Source: Desulfoluna spongiiphila
Lineage (GTDB): Bacteria > Desulfobacterota > Desulfobacteria > Desulfobacterales > Desulfolunaceae
NCBI RefSeq assembly: GCF_900101345.1
Contig: NZ_FMUX01000004.1
Span: 1-47,228, forward strand
Length of the DNA stretch: 47,228 bases
Reading direction: 5' to 3'
Shown in pieces: positions 31,610-40,504 of this stretch; the stretch's first letter is position 1, and each line of letters begins with the position of its first letter. Under the pieces are notes generated by a model. That model was not told the origin of the DNA and searched no databases. It worked only from the letters and a program-made list of their open reading frames with translations. Both the position numbers and the translations under genes were made by a program.

Positions 31610-32971
31610 GTGAATCTGAGAAGCAAGATCGGCGATAAGGTGTTTGCCTTTCAATCGGTCCGAGATGTCCTGGCCAAGGCCAACAACGAAAAATCCGGCG
31701 ACGCCCTGGCCGGTATCGCCGCGGAATCCGCCACAGAGCGCGTTGCGGCCAAGCTCTGCCTGGCCAACCTGCAGCTCAAGGACATCTATGAGAACCCGGT
31801 CATCGCCTACGATGACGACGAAGTGACCCGGGTCATCTACGACGACCTGAATACCACGATTTATGACTCGGTGAAGAACTGGAGCGTGGCCGAGCTGAGG
31901 GAGTACATCCTCAAGACCCGTCGCCAGGGAGACCTGCTCAACATCAGCCGGGGCCTTACCAGCGAGATGATTGCAGCCGCTGCCAAGCTCATGTCCACCA
32001 TGGACCTGGTCTACGCCAGCAAGAAGATCAAGGTGTCCGCCCACTGCAACACCACCATCGGCCTGCCCGGCACCCTTTCGTTCCGGTGTCAGCCCAACCA
32101 CCCCACGGACTCCATCGAAGGGATCCTGGCCTCCCTGAAGGAGGGGCTCTCCTTCGGTTCCGGGGACGCCTGCTTCGGGGTGAACCCCGTGGAAGACAAT
32201 GTGGAAGGGTACACGCGGGTCATGCGGGCCATCACGGATTTCAGGGACCTTTACGAGGTCCCCACCCAGTGTGTTGTGCTGGCCCACATCACCACCCAGA
32301 TGCAGGCCATGGAAAAGGGCGTGCCCGTGGATCTTTTGTTCCAGAGCATCGCAGGCTCCCAGACGGCCAACGACGCCTTCGGCATCTCCGCCGCCATGCT
32401 GGCGGAAGCGCGGGAGCTGGCCCTGCACCGGGCCACCTCCACCGGTCCCAACGTCATGTATTTTGAAACCGGCCAGGGCTCGGAGATCTCCCTGGACTGC
32501 CACCACGGTGTGGACGAGATGACCCTTGAGGCCCGTACCTATGGCCTGGCCAGGCGCTACGATCCCTTTATGCTCAACAATGTCTCCGGATTCATCGGTC
32601 CTGAGACCATCTACACCGGAAAAGAGGTGATCCGGGCCGATCTGGAGGATCTTTTCATGGGTAAGATGCACGGCATCTCCATGGGGATTGCTCCCTGCTA
32701 CACCAACCACATGAAAGCAGACCAGGACGATCAGGAGCTGGGCACCATGCTCTGCGCCATGGCCGGGTCCAATTTTTTCATGGGGGTCTCCGGCGGGGAC
32801 GACTGCATGCTCAACTACCAGGACACCAGCTTCCACGACGATGCCGCCGCCCGCGAAATTCTGGGCCTTCGTCCGGCCCCTGAATTTGAAACCTGGCTTG
32901 AGAAAATGGGCATCATGGAAGAGGGCTGCCTCACAGAGGCTGCTGGCGACGCCTCAATTTTTGATAAATAG
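31610..32971 (+). CDS. eutB: Ethanolamine ammonia-lyase large subunit EutB
   Basis: The catalytic subunit of the adenosylcobalamin-dependent lyase that splits ethanolamine into acetaldehyde and ammonia. At 453 residues it has the length of the enteric enzyme. Typical segments include HCNTTIGLPGTLSFRCQPNH, GSGDACFGVNPVED, YFETGQGSEISLDCHHGVDE and the C-terminal DDCMLNYQDTSFHDDAAARE. The start is GTG at 31610 with AAGGAG 8 nt upstream. The small subunit EutC follows by 18 nt. The active site needs vitamin B12, but no cobalamin adenosyltransferase (EutT) gene is in the window. Confidence 0.97.
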   Translation: MNLRSKIGDKVFAFQSVRDVLAKANNEKSGDALAGIAAESATERVAAKLCLANLQLKDIYENPVIAYDDDEVTRVIYDDLNTTIYDSVKNWSVAELREYILKTRRQGDLLNISRGLTSEMIAAAAKLMSTMDLVYASKKIKVSAHCNTTIGLPGTLSFRCQPNHPTDSIEGILASLKEGLSFGSGDACFGVNPVEDNVEGYTRVMRAITDFRDLYEVPTQCVVLAHITTQMQAMEKGVPVDLLFQSIAGSQTANDAFGISAAMLAEARELALHRATSTGPNVMYFETGQGSEISLDCHHGVDEMTLEARTYGLARRYDPFMLNNVSGFIGPETIYTGKEVIRADLEDLFMGKMHGISMGIAPCYTNHMKADQDDQELGTMLCAMAGSNFFMGVSGGDDCMLNYQDTSFHDDAAAREILGLRPAPEFETWLEKMGIMEEGCLTEAAGDASIFDK

Positions 32972-32989
32972 CGAAGGAGCGTTAAAGCA

Positions 32990-33883
32990 ATGAACGAACA
33001 GGAATTGATTCAAAGCGTCATCGGCAAGCTGGTGGCGCAGGGCGTGATCCAGGGGGCCCCTGCAGCGCAGACGGGTGGGCCGGTCCCGGCTGCATCGACG
33101 GCTTCCGGCCTTGCTGCCGGTGAGCCCGTTACCCTGCCTCCCCTGGACGAGGTAAAGGTGGACAACCCCAAAAACATGGCGGCCCTTGAGGCCATGCGAA
33201 AGACCACCCCCGCCAGGATTCTCATGGGCCGGTGCGGTGCGCGTCAGAAGACCCATTCGTTTCTTCACTTCCAGGCCGACCACGCAGCGGCCGTGGACGC
33301 CGTTTTTCTGGATGTCTCCGATGAATGCCTGGCGGAGAACGGGTTGTTCGGTGTCCAGACCGTGGTGAAGGACAAAGACGAATACCTCATGAAGCCCGAG
33401 CTTGGCAAACGGCTCAGTGAGGGGGCCAAAAAGACCCTTTCCGAACGATGCGACAGGGGCGTCCAGGTTCAAATCGTGGTGGTGGACGGGTTGAGTTCCA
33501 CGGCCATTGAAGCCAACATCGCCGACACCGTCCCCGCCCTGGTCCAGGGGCTCAAGGCCGAAGGGCTGAGCGTGGGCACGCCCTTTTTTATCAAGTACGG
33601 CCGTGTGGGCGTCATGGACGAGGTGGGCGCCCTCCTCGGCTGCGACGTGGTTGTGGAACTGGTGGGCGAGCGGCCCGGCCTTATCACCGCCGAGTCCATG
33701 AGTGCCTACATGGTCTATAAGGCCGGTGAAAAAACAGTGGAGGCAGATCGCACCATTATCTCCAACATTCACAGGGGTGGAACGCCCCCTGCTGAGGCCG
33801 GGGCTCACATGGCGACGGTGGTCAAGCAGATGCTCGCCCACAAGGCCAGTGGCGTGGCTCTGTCCGAGGCGATGAAAGGGTAA
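32990..33883 (+). CDS. eutC: Ethanolamine ammonia-lyase small subunit EutC
   Basis: A 297-residue partner of EutB that helps hold the cobalamin. It has a short N-terminal helix (NEQELIQSVIGKLVAQGVIQ), a flexible alanine/proline-rich linker, then the conserved TPARILMGRCGARQKTHSFL, VVVDGLSSTAIEANI and FIKYGRVGVMDEVG segments. In enteric bacteria the N-terminal helix targets the lyase to the microcompartment, and the same layout here suggests the same role. GAAGGAG precedes the ATG. Confidence 0.95.
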   Translation: MNEQELIQSVIGKLVAQGVIQGAPAAQTGGPVPAASTASGLAAGEPVTLPPLDEVKVDNPKNMAALEAMRKTTPARILMGRCGARQKTHSFLHFQADHAAAVDAVFLDVSDECLAENGLFGVQTVVKDKDEYLMKPELGKRLSEGAKKTLSERCDRGVQVQIVVVDGLSSTAIEANIADTVPALVQGLKAEGLSVGTPFFIKYGRVGVMDEVGALLGCDVVVELVGERPGLITAESMSAYMVYKAGEKTVEADRTIISNIHRGGTPPAEAGAHMATVVKQMLAHKASGVALSEAMKG

Positions 33884-33893
33884 GTTGAAAGGT

Positions 33894-34117
33894 AACTATT
33901 CAGCGTATGCCTCCGGCGGCTCTGCCGGGGGATAAACTTTTGCCTGATTTTATAACGACGGGTTTAACAAGTAGGTTTTTAAAAAACAGATTCGGTACAG
34001 CCTTGGTCAAAGGCGGATGTGATTTTCCCCGAGGAACGAGGGGAAAAACGCATCCGCAACCTGCTTTCAAGGTGGCACACCTTGCCGCCGGAGGCTGTTT
34101 TTTCAAGCTGAATAGTT
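33894..34117 (+). repeat. Hairpin-rich intergenic repeat, family 1, copy B (complete, with outer ends)
   Basis: The best-preserved copy. Outer ends AACTATTCAGC (33894-33904) and GCTGAATAGTT (34107-34117) are perfect inverted repeats; inner ends are GCCTCCGGCGGC (33909) and GCCGCCGGAGGC (to 34095). The long hairpin has arms GCGGATG...TTTTCCCC and GGGGAAAA...CATCCGC. It splits eutC from eutA inside the operon. Confidence 0.9.
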
Positions 34118-34223
34118 GCGTTGAAAGAAAAGCGAGGCACAGACAACGTCGGAGAACCGGAAAAAACGGGTCTGCCTCCGTGAATCCTTCAGCCCTGCAG
34201 CACCAACCAGTGAAAGGCCAACC

Positions 34224-35741
34224 ATGTCTGAGAGTTCAACCATATCGTCCCTTTATTCGGCCCACCTGAGTGGGGCAGTGGATTCATCCGTCGCCGAGGT
34301 GGTGACCAGTGTGGGCATCGACATCGGCACCACCACCACCCAGTGTGTCATCAGTCGGCTGACTGTGAAGAACACCGCACCGGGGACCCTGGTGCCGCGT
34401 ATGGAGATCACCGACAAGGAGGTTATCTATCGAAGCGACATCCATTTCACCCCCATCACCGGGGACAACCTCGTGGACACGGATGCGGTGTTCCGCCTCA
34501 TCAACGCGGAGTTTACCAGGGCGGGGATCTCGCCCTCGGACATCGACACCGGGGCGGTGATCATCACCGGTGAAACTGCCAAAAAAGAGAACGCCCGCCG
34601 CATTTCCGGCGAGATGGCGGGCTATGCCGGGGATTTTGTGGTGGCCACGGCTGGGGGCAAGCTGGAGTCGGTGATCGCCGGGCGCGGGTCCGGGGCCTCG
34701 GACTACTCCCGCAGGCATTTTCTCACCGTGGCCAATATCGACATCGGGGGCGGCACGGCAAACATCGGGGTGTACAGGTGCGGAAAAGTCATCGACAGCT
34801 GCTGCATCAACGTCGGGGGACACCTGCTCCGGGTGGACCCGGAAGGGGGACAGGTTGTCCAGGTGACAGAGCCTATGGCCCGCGTGCTGGATGACTTGAG
34901 GCTCTCTCTCTCTCCGGGGGCGCTTGTGGATCCCCAGCTTGTGGAGATCATCTGCCGCCGCATGGCCGAGGTTGTCGCCAACGCATTGAAGACGAAAAAA
35001 CTGGCCGGCCTGGAGGATGCGCTGATGATGACGGCGCCCCTGCGCCTCGATTACGAGGTGGATTGCGTGATGATTTCAGGGGGCGTGGCCGACCATGCCT
35101 ACACAACAGCTCCCTGCGATACGCTTAAAGAGATTGCCCGTTACGGTGATATCGGTCCCATGCTGGGGCGGCAGGTCCGGCAGGTGTTCAAGGCCGAGGG
35201 AATGGAGATGATCCGGCCCACCGAGACCATCCGTGCCACGGTGATCGGCGCCGGAGCCCAGACCGTGGATGTGAGCGGGAGCACCATTGTGGTGAGTGAC
35301 GAACGTCTGCCCATGAAGAACATCCCCGTGGTCATCCCCTTTGGTGAGGGGATCCCCGAGAACCCGGAGGAGATCGCTGACGCCGTGGGGCGGGGCGTCT
35401 CCAGCCTCTACGAGGCTATGGACCTGGAGCCCCTGGCCATCGGCATTCAGGGGGACGGGTACCTCTCTTATAAAAAGGTGCAGTTGCTCGCCCGGGGGCT
35501 CCTTTCCGGCCTGGCCCCCCTGATCCGGGCCGGTCACCCCGTGGTGGTGGTGATGGAACAGGACAGCGGCAAGGTCCTGGGGCAGAGCCTCCGGGCCTTG
35601 AATCCGGGGGCACAGGTCATCTGCGTGGACCAGATCGAGGTCGGCGAAGGGGACTACATCGACATCGGCCGCTCCATTGCCGGGGGGACGGTGGTGCCTG
35701 TGGTGATCAAGACACTTGTTTTTGAAACCCGGCAGTCGTGA
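34224..35741 (+). CDS. eutA: Ethanolamine ammonia-lyase reactivating factor EutA
   Basis: A 505-residue actin/Hsp70-fold ATPase that releases damaged cobalamin from the lyase. The phosphate-binding motif VGIDIGTTTTQCVIS lies at about residues 31-45, the second ATPase motif NIDIGGGTANIGVY at about 172-185, and VMISGGVADH and QGDGYLSYKKVQ are also typical. It is slightly longer than enteric EutA (467) because of an N-terminal extension of about 25 residues. AAAGG lies 6 nt before the ATG. A repeat copy separates it from eutC and another from eutL. Confidence 0.94.
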   Translation: MSESSTISSLYSAHLSGAVDSSVAEVVTSVGIDIGTTTTQCVISRLTVKNTAPGTLVPRMEITDKEVIYRSDIHFTPITGDNLVDTDAVFRLINAEFTRAGISPSDIDTGAVIITGETAKKENARRISGEMAGYAGDFVVATAGGKLESVIAGRGSGASDYSRRHFLTVANIDIGGGTANIGVYRCGKVIDSCCINVGGHLLRVDPEGGQVVQVTEPMARVLDDLRLSLSPGALVDPQLVEIICRRMAEVVANALKTKKLAGLEDALMMTAPLRLDYEVDCVMISGGVADHAYTTAPCDTLKEIARYGDIGPMLGRQVRQVFKAEGMEMIRPTETIRATVIGAGAQTVDVSGSTIVVSDERLPMKNIPVVIPFGEGIPENPEEIADAVGRGVSSLYEAMDLEPLAIGIQGDGYLSYKKVQLLARGLLSGLAPLIRAGHPVVVVMEQDSGKVLGQSLRALNPGAQVICVDQIEVGEGDYIDIGRSIAGGTVVPVVIKTLVFETRQS

Positions 35742-35774
35742 AAGGGTACGAAGGCAGCGTGTTTCTGTTTAGCT

Positions 35775-36093
35775 GCCTCCGGCGGCCCTGCCGGGGGCTA
35801 AACTTTTGCCTGATCTTATAACGACGGGTTTAATAAACAGGTTTCAAAAATAGATTCGGTTTAATCTGAATTAATAGCGAATGTGATTTTCCCTGAGGAA
35901 CGAAGGGGAAAGCGCATTCGCAACCAGCTTTCGAGGTGTTTTGCCTAAGTGGCTTCGCCACCCTCGCCGCCGGAGGCATTGCTTTTATTTTTTCCTGAGC
36001 CCTTTTGACCCTGTGATTCATCCGACTTTAACCATAGAAGGCATGCTTTTTGAATCTACTGTGGTCATAAAGGCAAAGGTGAGCTGAATAGTT
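35775..36093 (+). repeat. Hairpin-rich intergenic repeat, family 1, copy C
   Basis: Inner ends at 35775 (GCCTCCGGCGG) and 35966-35977 (GCCGCCGGAGGC). The long hairpin is almost identical to copy A. The intact outer right end GCTGAATAGTT lies at 36083-36093, 105 bp beyond the inner end, so the segment 35978-36082 may be an insertion. A small extra stem AAGTGGC/GCCAC replaces GGTGGCACACC. The remaining bases to 36220 hold only the eutL ribosome binding site (AAGGAGGAG). Confidence 0.8.
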
Positions 36094-36220
36094 ACTGCGA
36101 CGTTTATATGACGACCCCTCCGTTTCCGTGCAATGGCGCACGGACGTGAGATGTCACTTCAGATGCTGCGACGCATCGACGCATGAATGATGTCGGCACA
36201 GGCCGGCAAGGAGGAGAGAT

Positions 36221-36874
36221 ATGAAAGGGGATGCCCTGAAGTCCAAGGTGCTGAGCGTGAAAATGATACCCAACGTGGACCGGGACATGGTTCGGGAGCT
36301 TTCGCTCCCCGAGGGCCATCGCAGCGTGGGAATGCTCACCTGCGATATCGATGACGTGGGGTACACCGCCATTGACGAGGCCACCAAGAAGGCCGACGTG
36401 AAGGTGGCCTATGCAAAAAGTTTCTATGGCGGGGCCGTCAACGCCAACACCAAGCTGGCCGGTGAGTTCATTGCCATCCTCTCGGGCCCCAACCCGGCGG
36501 AGGTGAAAAGCGGCATCAACGCGGCCGTGGATTTTCTGGAGAATGACGCCTGTTTTTACAGCTGCAACGACGACGACTCCATCTGTTACTACGCCCACTG
36601 CATCTCCCGTACCGGCTCGTTTCTTTCCGCCGAAGGGGGCATTCAGGAAGGGGAAGCCCTGGCCTATCTTATCGCCCCTCCCATCGAGGCGGTGTACGCC
36701 GTGGATGCTGCCCTGAAAGCGGCCGACGTGAAGATGGCGGTCTTCTACGGCCCTCCCTCGGAGACCAACTTCGGCGGGGCGCTTCTTACAGGGAGCCAGT
36801 CCGCCTGCAAAGCGGCCTGCGATGCCTTTGCCGATGCCGTTCAGCACGTGGCGGACAACCCTTTGAAATACTAG
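36221..36874 (+). CDS. eutL: Ethanolamine microcompartment shell protein EutL
   Basis: A 217-residue tandem-domain BMC shell protein that forms trimers with a gated pore in the microcompartment facets. It matches EutL throughout (E. coli 219): LSLPEGHRSVGMLTCDIDDV, YAKSFYGGAVNA, CFYSCNDDDSICYYAHCISR, and FGGALLTGSQSACKAACDAF. A strong AAGGAGGAG lies before the ATG. The next shell gene begins 16 nt after its stop. Confidence 0.96.
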   Translation: MKGDALKSKVLSVKMIPNVDRDMVRELSLPEGHRSVGMLTCDIDDVGYTAIDEATKKADVKVAYAKSFYGGAVNANTKLAGEFIAILSGPNPAEVKSGINAAVDFLENDACFYSCNDDDSICYYAHCISRTGSFLSAEGGIQEGEALAYLIAPPIEAVYAVDAALKAADVKMAVFYGPPSETNFGGALLTGSQSACKAACDAFADAVQHVADNPLKY

Positions 36875-36890
36875 AGGACGGGAGGATGCC

Positions 36891-37466
36891 ATGAAGGGTA
36901 AGGCCTTGGGCATGATTGAAACCGTGGGGCTTGTTCCGGCAGTGGAGGCAGGGGATGTGGCGGTGAAGACCGCCGACATTTCCATCCTTGGCTCCCAGGC
37001 GGTGGGAGGTGGCCTTGTGTCCGTCTTGATGACAGGGGACGTGGCCGCGGTGAAGGCCTCGGTGGATGCGGGGAGCACGGCGGCGGCTCGCATCGGCGAG
37101 GTGCACTCCGTGACCGTCATCGCTCGCACCGCAGAAGGATTGGAGGAGGTGTTGGTCCGGGAGGGAGCACGGCCTAAAAGCGTGCCTGCCGGAAACCCGG
37201 GCGCGGGCTCCAAGGGTGGCGCGGAACGAGACAACGCCCATGCCTCCTCGCAGGGGCCACTTTCGGATTCGGGAGACGGGAGAACCGATGCAGGTGAACC
37301 CGTTGCCCACAACATGGCCGATCTCAAGAAAAAGAAGGTCACCGCACTGAGGCGACTTGCCCGGGGGATCCCCGGGTTTCCCCTGGCACGGGGTGAGATC
37401 AAATATGCCAGGAAAAAGGACCTTCTCGACGCATTTGTTCAGTACATGACGACATCGGAGTCGTAA
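36891..37466 (+). CDS. BMC-domain shell protein with C-terminal SAP/Rho-N-like domain (EutK/EutM-like)
   Basis: A 191-residue protein with an N-terminal BMC domain of EutM/PduA type (residues 1-90: KALGMIETVGLVPAVEAGD, KTADISILGSQAVGGGLVSV, MTGDVAAVKASVDAGS). A linker of about 50 residues rich in Gly, Ser and Asp follows, and then a C-terminal helical segment (LKKKKVTALRRLARGI...ARKKDLLDAFVQYM) resembling SAP or Rho N-terminal nucleic-acid-binding folds. E. coli EutK also joins one BMC domain to a C-terminal nucleic-acid-binding-like domain, but that domain is a winged helix with a different sequence. The gene lies between eutL and eutE. Confidence 0.88.
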   Translation: MKGKALGMIETVGLVPAVEAGDVAVKTADISILGSQAVGGGLVSVLMTGDVAAVKASVDAGSTAAARIGEVHSVTVIARTAEGLEEVLVREGARPKSVPAGNPGAGSKGGAERDNAHASSQGPLSDSGDGRTDAGEPVAHNMADLKKKKVTALRRLARGIPGFPLARGEIKYARKKDLLDAFVQYMTTSES

Positions 37467-37481
37467 GCAAGGAGACACACT

Positions 37482-38927
37482 ATGGTAGACAAGGATTTAC
37501 TCTCCATTCAGGAAACACGGGCACTGGTTCGAGCGGCACGGGCAGCGCAGCCTTCCCTTGAACAGGCCGGTCAGGAGCGTGTGGACGCTCTGGTGGACGC
37601 CATCGCCGGGGTAGGCGCTGAAATGGCCGAAGAGCTGGGCAAAATGGCAGCCGAAGAGACCGGTTTCGGCAAGTGGAAAGACAAAACCCAGAAGAACATC
37701 CTCGCCACTGAAAAACTGGCGGCCTATTTCAAAGAGATGAAGACGGTGGGGATCGTCAGCGAGGACGTTGAGAAACGGATCGTTGAAATCGCCATGCCCA
37801 TGGGGGTTATCGCAGGGCTCATTCCATCCACCAACCCCACGAGCACTACGCTTTACAAGGCCATCATTGCCCTGAAGAGTGCCAACGCCATTGTCTTCAG
37901 TCCCCATCCGGGGGCCGTTGCGTGCATCACCGCCACCGTGGACATGATCAAACGCGTGCTCAAGGCCATGGGTTTGCCCGAAGACCTGGTGGGCGTTATC
38001 AGCGTGCCCACCATGGAGGGCACGGACGAACTCATGAAGATCAGCGACATGATTCTGGCCACAGGCGGGGCGGCCATGGTGAAGGCCGCTTACAGCTCGG
38101 GCACCCCGGCCCTGGGCGTGGGGCCGGGCAACGTGCCTGTCTTCATTGAGCGCAGCGCCGATGTGGATGTGGCGGTTCAAAAGGTTCTGGCCTCGAAAAC
38201 CTTTGACAACGGCACCATCTGCGCATCCGAGCAGGCCATCGTCACCGAGGCGTGCATCGCCGACAGGGTCAAGGCCAGTCTTGTTGCCCAAGGCGGGTAT
38301 TTTCTCGAAGGGGACAAACTGGACCGGGTGAAACGTGTCATGGAGCGACCCAATGGCGCCATGAACCCTGCCATCGTGGGGCGCTCTGCCGCAGATATCG
38401 CAAAGATCGCAGGCATTGAAGTCCCCGCGGGCACCACCATGCTCCTGTGCGAGGAGGAGGGCGTGGGGCCGAAGTTCCCCTTTTCCAAGGAGAAGCTCAC
38501 CGCGCTCCTCGGCTTCTACACGGTCAATGACTGGCAGGAGGCCTGCGAGCTTTGCTACAAGCTCTTGGAAAACGGCGGCATGGGCCACTCCATGGGCATC
38601 CACTCCAACAACGAGACCGTAATCCGTGAGTTTGCCTTGAAAAAGCCCGTCTCTCGTTTTCTGGTGAACACCCCCACCACCCAGGGCGCCGTGGGCATCA
38701 CCACCAATCTCTCCCCCTCCTTTACCCTGGGGTGCGGCACGGTGGGAGGCAGCGCCACCTCGGAAAACGTGGGGCCCCAGCACCTGTTCAATATCCGGCG
38801 CATGGCCTACGGCCTCGATGATGCGGCGGCCGTTCCGGCACGGTCTGCCGATACCGTCGACGCCCAGGCGGTGACTCACATGATCATGGATCAGCTCAAA
38901 AAGATGAGCACGGTGTCCGGTGGATGA
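37482..38927 (+). CDS. eutE: CoA-acylating acetaldehyde dehydrogenase EutE
   Basis: A 481-residue enzyme converting acetaldehyde, NAD and CoA to acetyl-CoA inside the microcompartment. The catalytic cysteine is Cys247 in FDNGTICASEQAIV. LIPSTNPTSTTLYKAI, VGPGNVPVFIE and TLGCGTVGGSATSENV are further family landmarks. The N-terminal helix (DLLSIQETRALVRAARAAQ) has the amphipathic character of an encapsulation signal and the form seen in PduP/EutE of anaerobes. GGAG lies 9 nt before the ATG. Confidence 0.95.
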   Translation: MVDKDLLSIQETRALVRAARAAQPSLEQAGQERVDALVDAIAGVGAEMAEELGKMAAEETGFGKWKDKTQKNILATEKLAAYFKEMKTVGIVSEDVEKRIVEIAMPMGVIAGLIPSTNPTSTTLYKAIIALKSANAIVFSPHPGAVACITATVDMIKRVLKAMGLPEDLVGVISVPTMEGTDELMKISDMILATGGAAMVKAAYSSGTPALGVGPGNVPVFIERSADVDVAVQKVLASKTFDNGTICASEQAIVTEACIADRVKASLVAQGGYFLEGDKLDRVKRVMERPNGAMNPAIVGRSAADIAKIAGIEVPAGTTMLLCEEEGVGPKFPFSKEKLTALLGFYTVNDWQEACELCYKLLENGGMGHSMGIHSNNETVIREFALKKPVSRFLVNTPTTQGAVGITTNLSPSFTLGCGTVGGSATSENVGPQHLFNIRRMAYGLDDAAAVPARSADTVDAQAVTHMIMDQLKKMSTVSGG

Positions 38928-38984
38928 CAGCCTTAGGTGGCTCGCTTTATGGCGCTGCACAAGGCTTCATGAAAGGGATAAAAA

Positions 38985-39650
38985 ATGAAGAAGAAACTGA
39001 TCGGCGCCGAAACCGTTATGAAACACGTGACGGACGGCGTCTTCCATTTGGACGAGGATATCATTCTGACCCCGGCTGCCCGCGACCTGTTGCGGGACAA
39101 CCGGGTGTTGCTCATGGCAGGGACAAGTGCCCACAACCAAAACGCGCCCCTGGCCCCTTGCGGTGCCCCGGTGTGCATGAATTGCAGCGAGTGTGTCATG
39201 GATAAACAAGAGGTCAATATCGAAGCCCTGATTCGCAAGATCGTCGCCGAGCAGCTCAGCGGCAAGGCCGGCGAGTTTGAAAAAATCGTCGATAAAGAGA
39301 GCGGGGTGTTCTGCGTCAAAGCCGCAACGGTAACCCCCGAGCCCTTTGACACCGGCAAAAAGGGCGACAAGGTGTTTATCACCGACGTGGTGACCCTGGA
39401 AGAGAGCCCCCGCCTCGGCTTCGGCATCATGGAGATGCAGGAAGGCTCCGCCTTTGACTGGACTCTGCGCTACGATGAGGTGGACTACATCATCGACGGC
39501 ACCCTTGAGATTCTTCTGGATGACCGCAAAGTCATTGCCCATAAAGGGGATATTCTCTTTATTCCCCAGCACTCCACCATCACCTTCAGCACCCCGGACT
39601 CGGCCCGGTTTATGTATGTGACGTATCCTGCTGATTGGTCGAATCAATAA
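38985..39650 (+). CDS. eutQ: EutQ-family cupin protein with added cysteine motif
   Basis: A 221-residue protein. The N-terminal segment (KKLIGAETVMKHVTDG...IILTPAARDLL) and the C-terminal cupin domain (LRYDEVDYIIDGTLEILLDD, HKGDILFIPQHSTITF, the final YVTYPADW) both match EutQ, which is needed for microcompartments and has reported acetate-kinase activity in Salmonella. Between them residues about 58-70 read PCGAPVCMNCSECV, a C-X4-C-X2-C-X2-C arrangement that E. coli EutQ, as I recall it, lacks; it could bind iron-sulfur or zinc. AAAGGGA precedes the ATG. It is the last eut gene. Confidence 0.9.
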   Translation: MKKKLIGAETVMKHVTDGVFHLDEDIILTPAARDLLRDNRVLLMAGTSAHNQNAPLAPCGAPVCMNCSECVMDKQEVNIEALIRKIVAEQLSGKAGEFEKIVDKESGVFCVKAATVTPEPFDTGKKGDKVFITDVVTLEESPRLGFGIMEMQEGSAFDWTLRYDEVDYIIDGTLEILLDDRKVIAHKGDILFIPQHSTITFSTPDSARFMYVTYPADWSNQ

Positions 39651-39655
39651 GGGGC

Positions 39656-39673
39656 CGGTTATTCTTAACCGGA
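39656..39673 (+). terminator. Hairpin after eutQ
   Basis: CCGGTTA-TTCT-TAACCGG, a perfect seven-pair stem starting 6 nt after the eutQ stop. No T-tract follows, so termination efficiency is doubtful. Confidence 0.45.
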
Positions 39674-40504
39674 TCCTGTGAGCAGCGTTGGCCTTATGTA
39701 CGCACAGACCTATCTTCGGATGGTCAGTATCCCATACGCCATGCTGCTCGATATGTCTGCCTATAGTGTATTGGCCCGGTACTGAAGCCATAGCTACCGC
39801 ATTATCTGCATCCCCGCCACGGAACTTTGAAAAAATGGTTTTCGTGCGCGGGGATGTGTGCGTTGGAAGGAAGGGTGGGGGACGATGTTCATGGAATTTG
39901 TTTTGATTATGTCTCTTCAGTTTATTTTTTCGCTTTGTTCTTAGCCCTACGACTATTGTTTAATTCGATCGTTTTGCAACTTATCGTTCAGTAATCCTTC
40001 CCCCGCAATATGTGTGTTTCCTACTGGTTCTTCTGTGGCCTTTTTTTATGGTGTTTTTCTCTTCTTGGTAATTTCTATGTTTGTGTATTGTCCTAATTTT
40101 ATTATTTAAATTTAGTTTGAGGCGTGTCTGTTTTTCTGTGGATTACTTTCCGGGTGATATGATAGATAGATTTATTCTCCTGATGTCCTTTCTTGCGGTG
40201 TGCTGTAGATAACAGGGCTGAAGACTATGCCCTATGATTTTGTGTTCCGTGATCAAAAGTACTGTTTTTTTCGGACTACGGTTGTGCCTTAATGCTGGCT
40301 CACTTGCTCAAATGGATGCCTTTCAGCCTCACACTGATATCTATACGAGCAGGTACGGCAGGTAGCTTTTCATCCGACAACAATGAAATGTATGAGTGGT
40401 TGGCCTAAGAAATTAGCATGATTCAGATTGTTTTGTCTTGCTGGACGAGGCATATTTCTGCACGAAGTTAACTTTGTAAGCACGAGTACATGGGGGCCCA
40501 TTTT
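39674..40504. other. 830-bp AT-rich region upstream of the giant protein gene
   Basis: No supported gene. A hairpin with arms CATCCCCGC (39809-39817) and GCGGGGATG (39848-39856) is seen. The stretch 39900-40200 is strikingly T-rich compared with the rest of the window. It may hold the promoter of the giant gene. No riboswitch was recognised. Confidence 0.4.
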
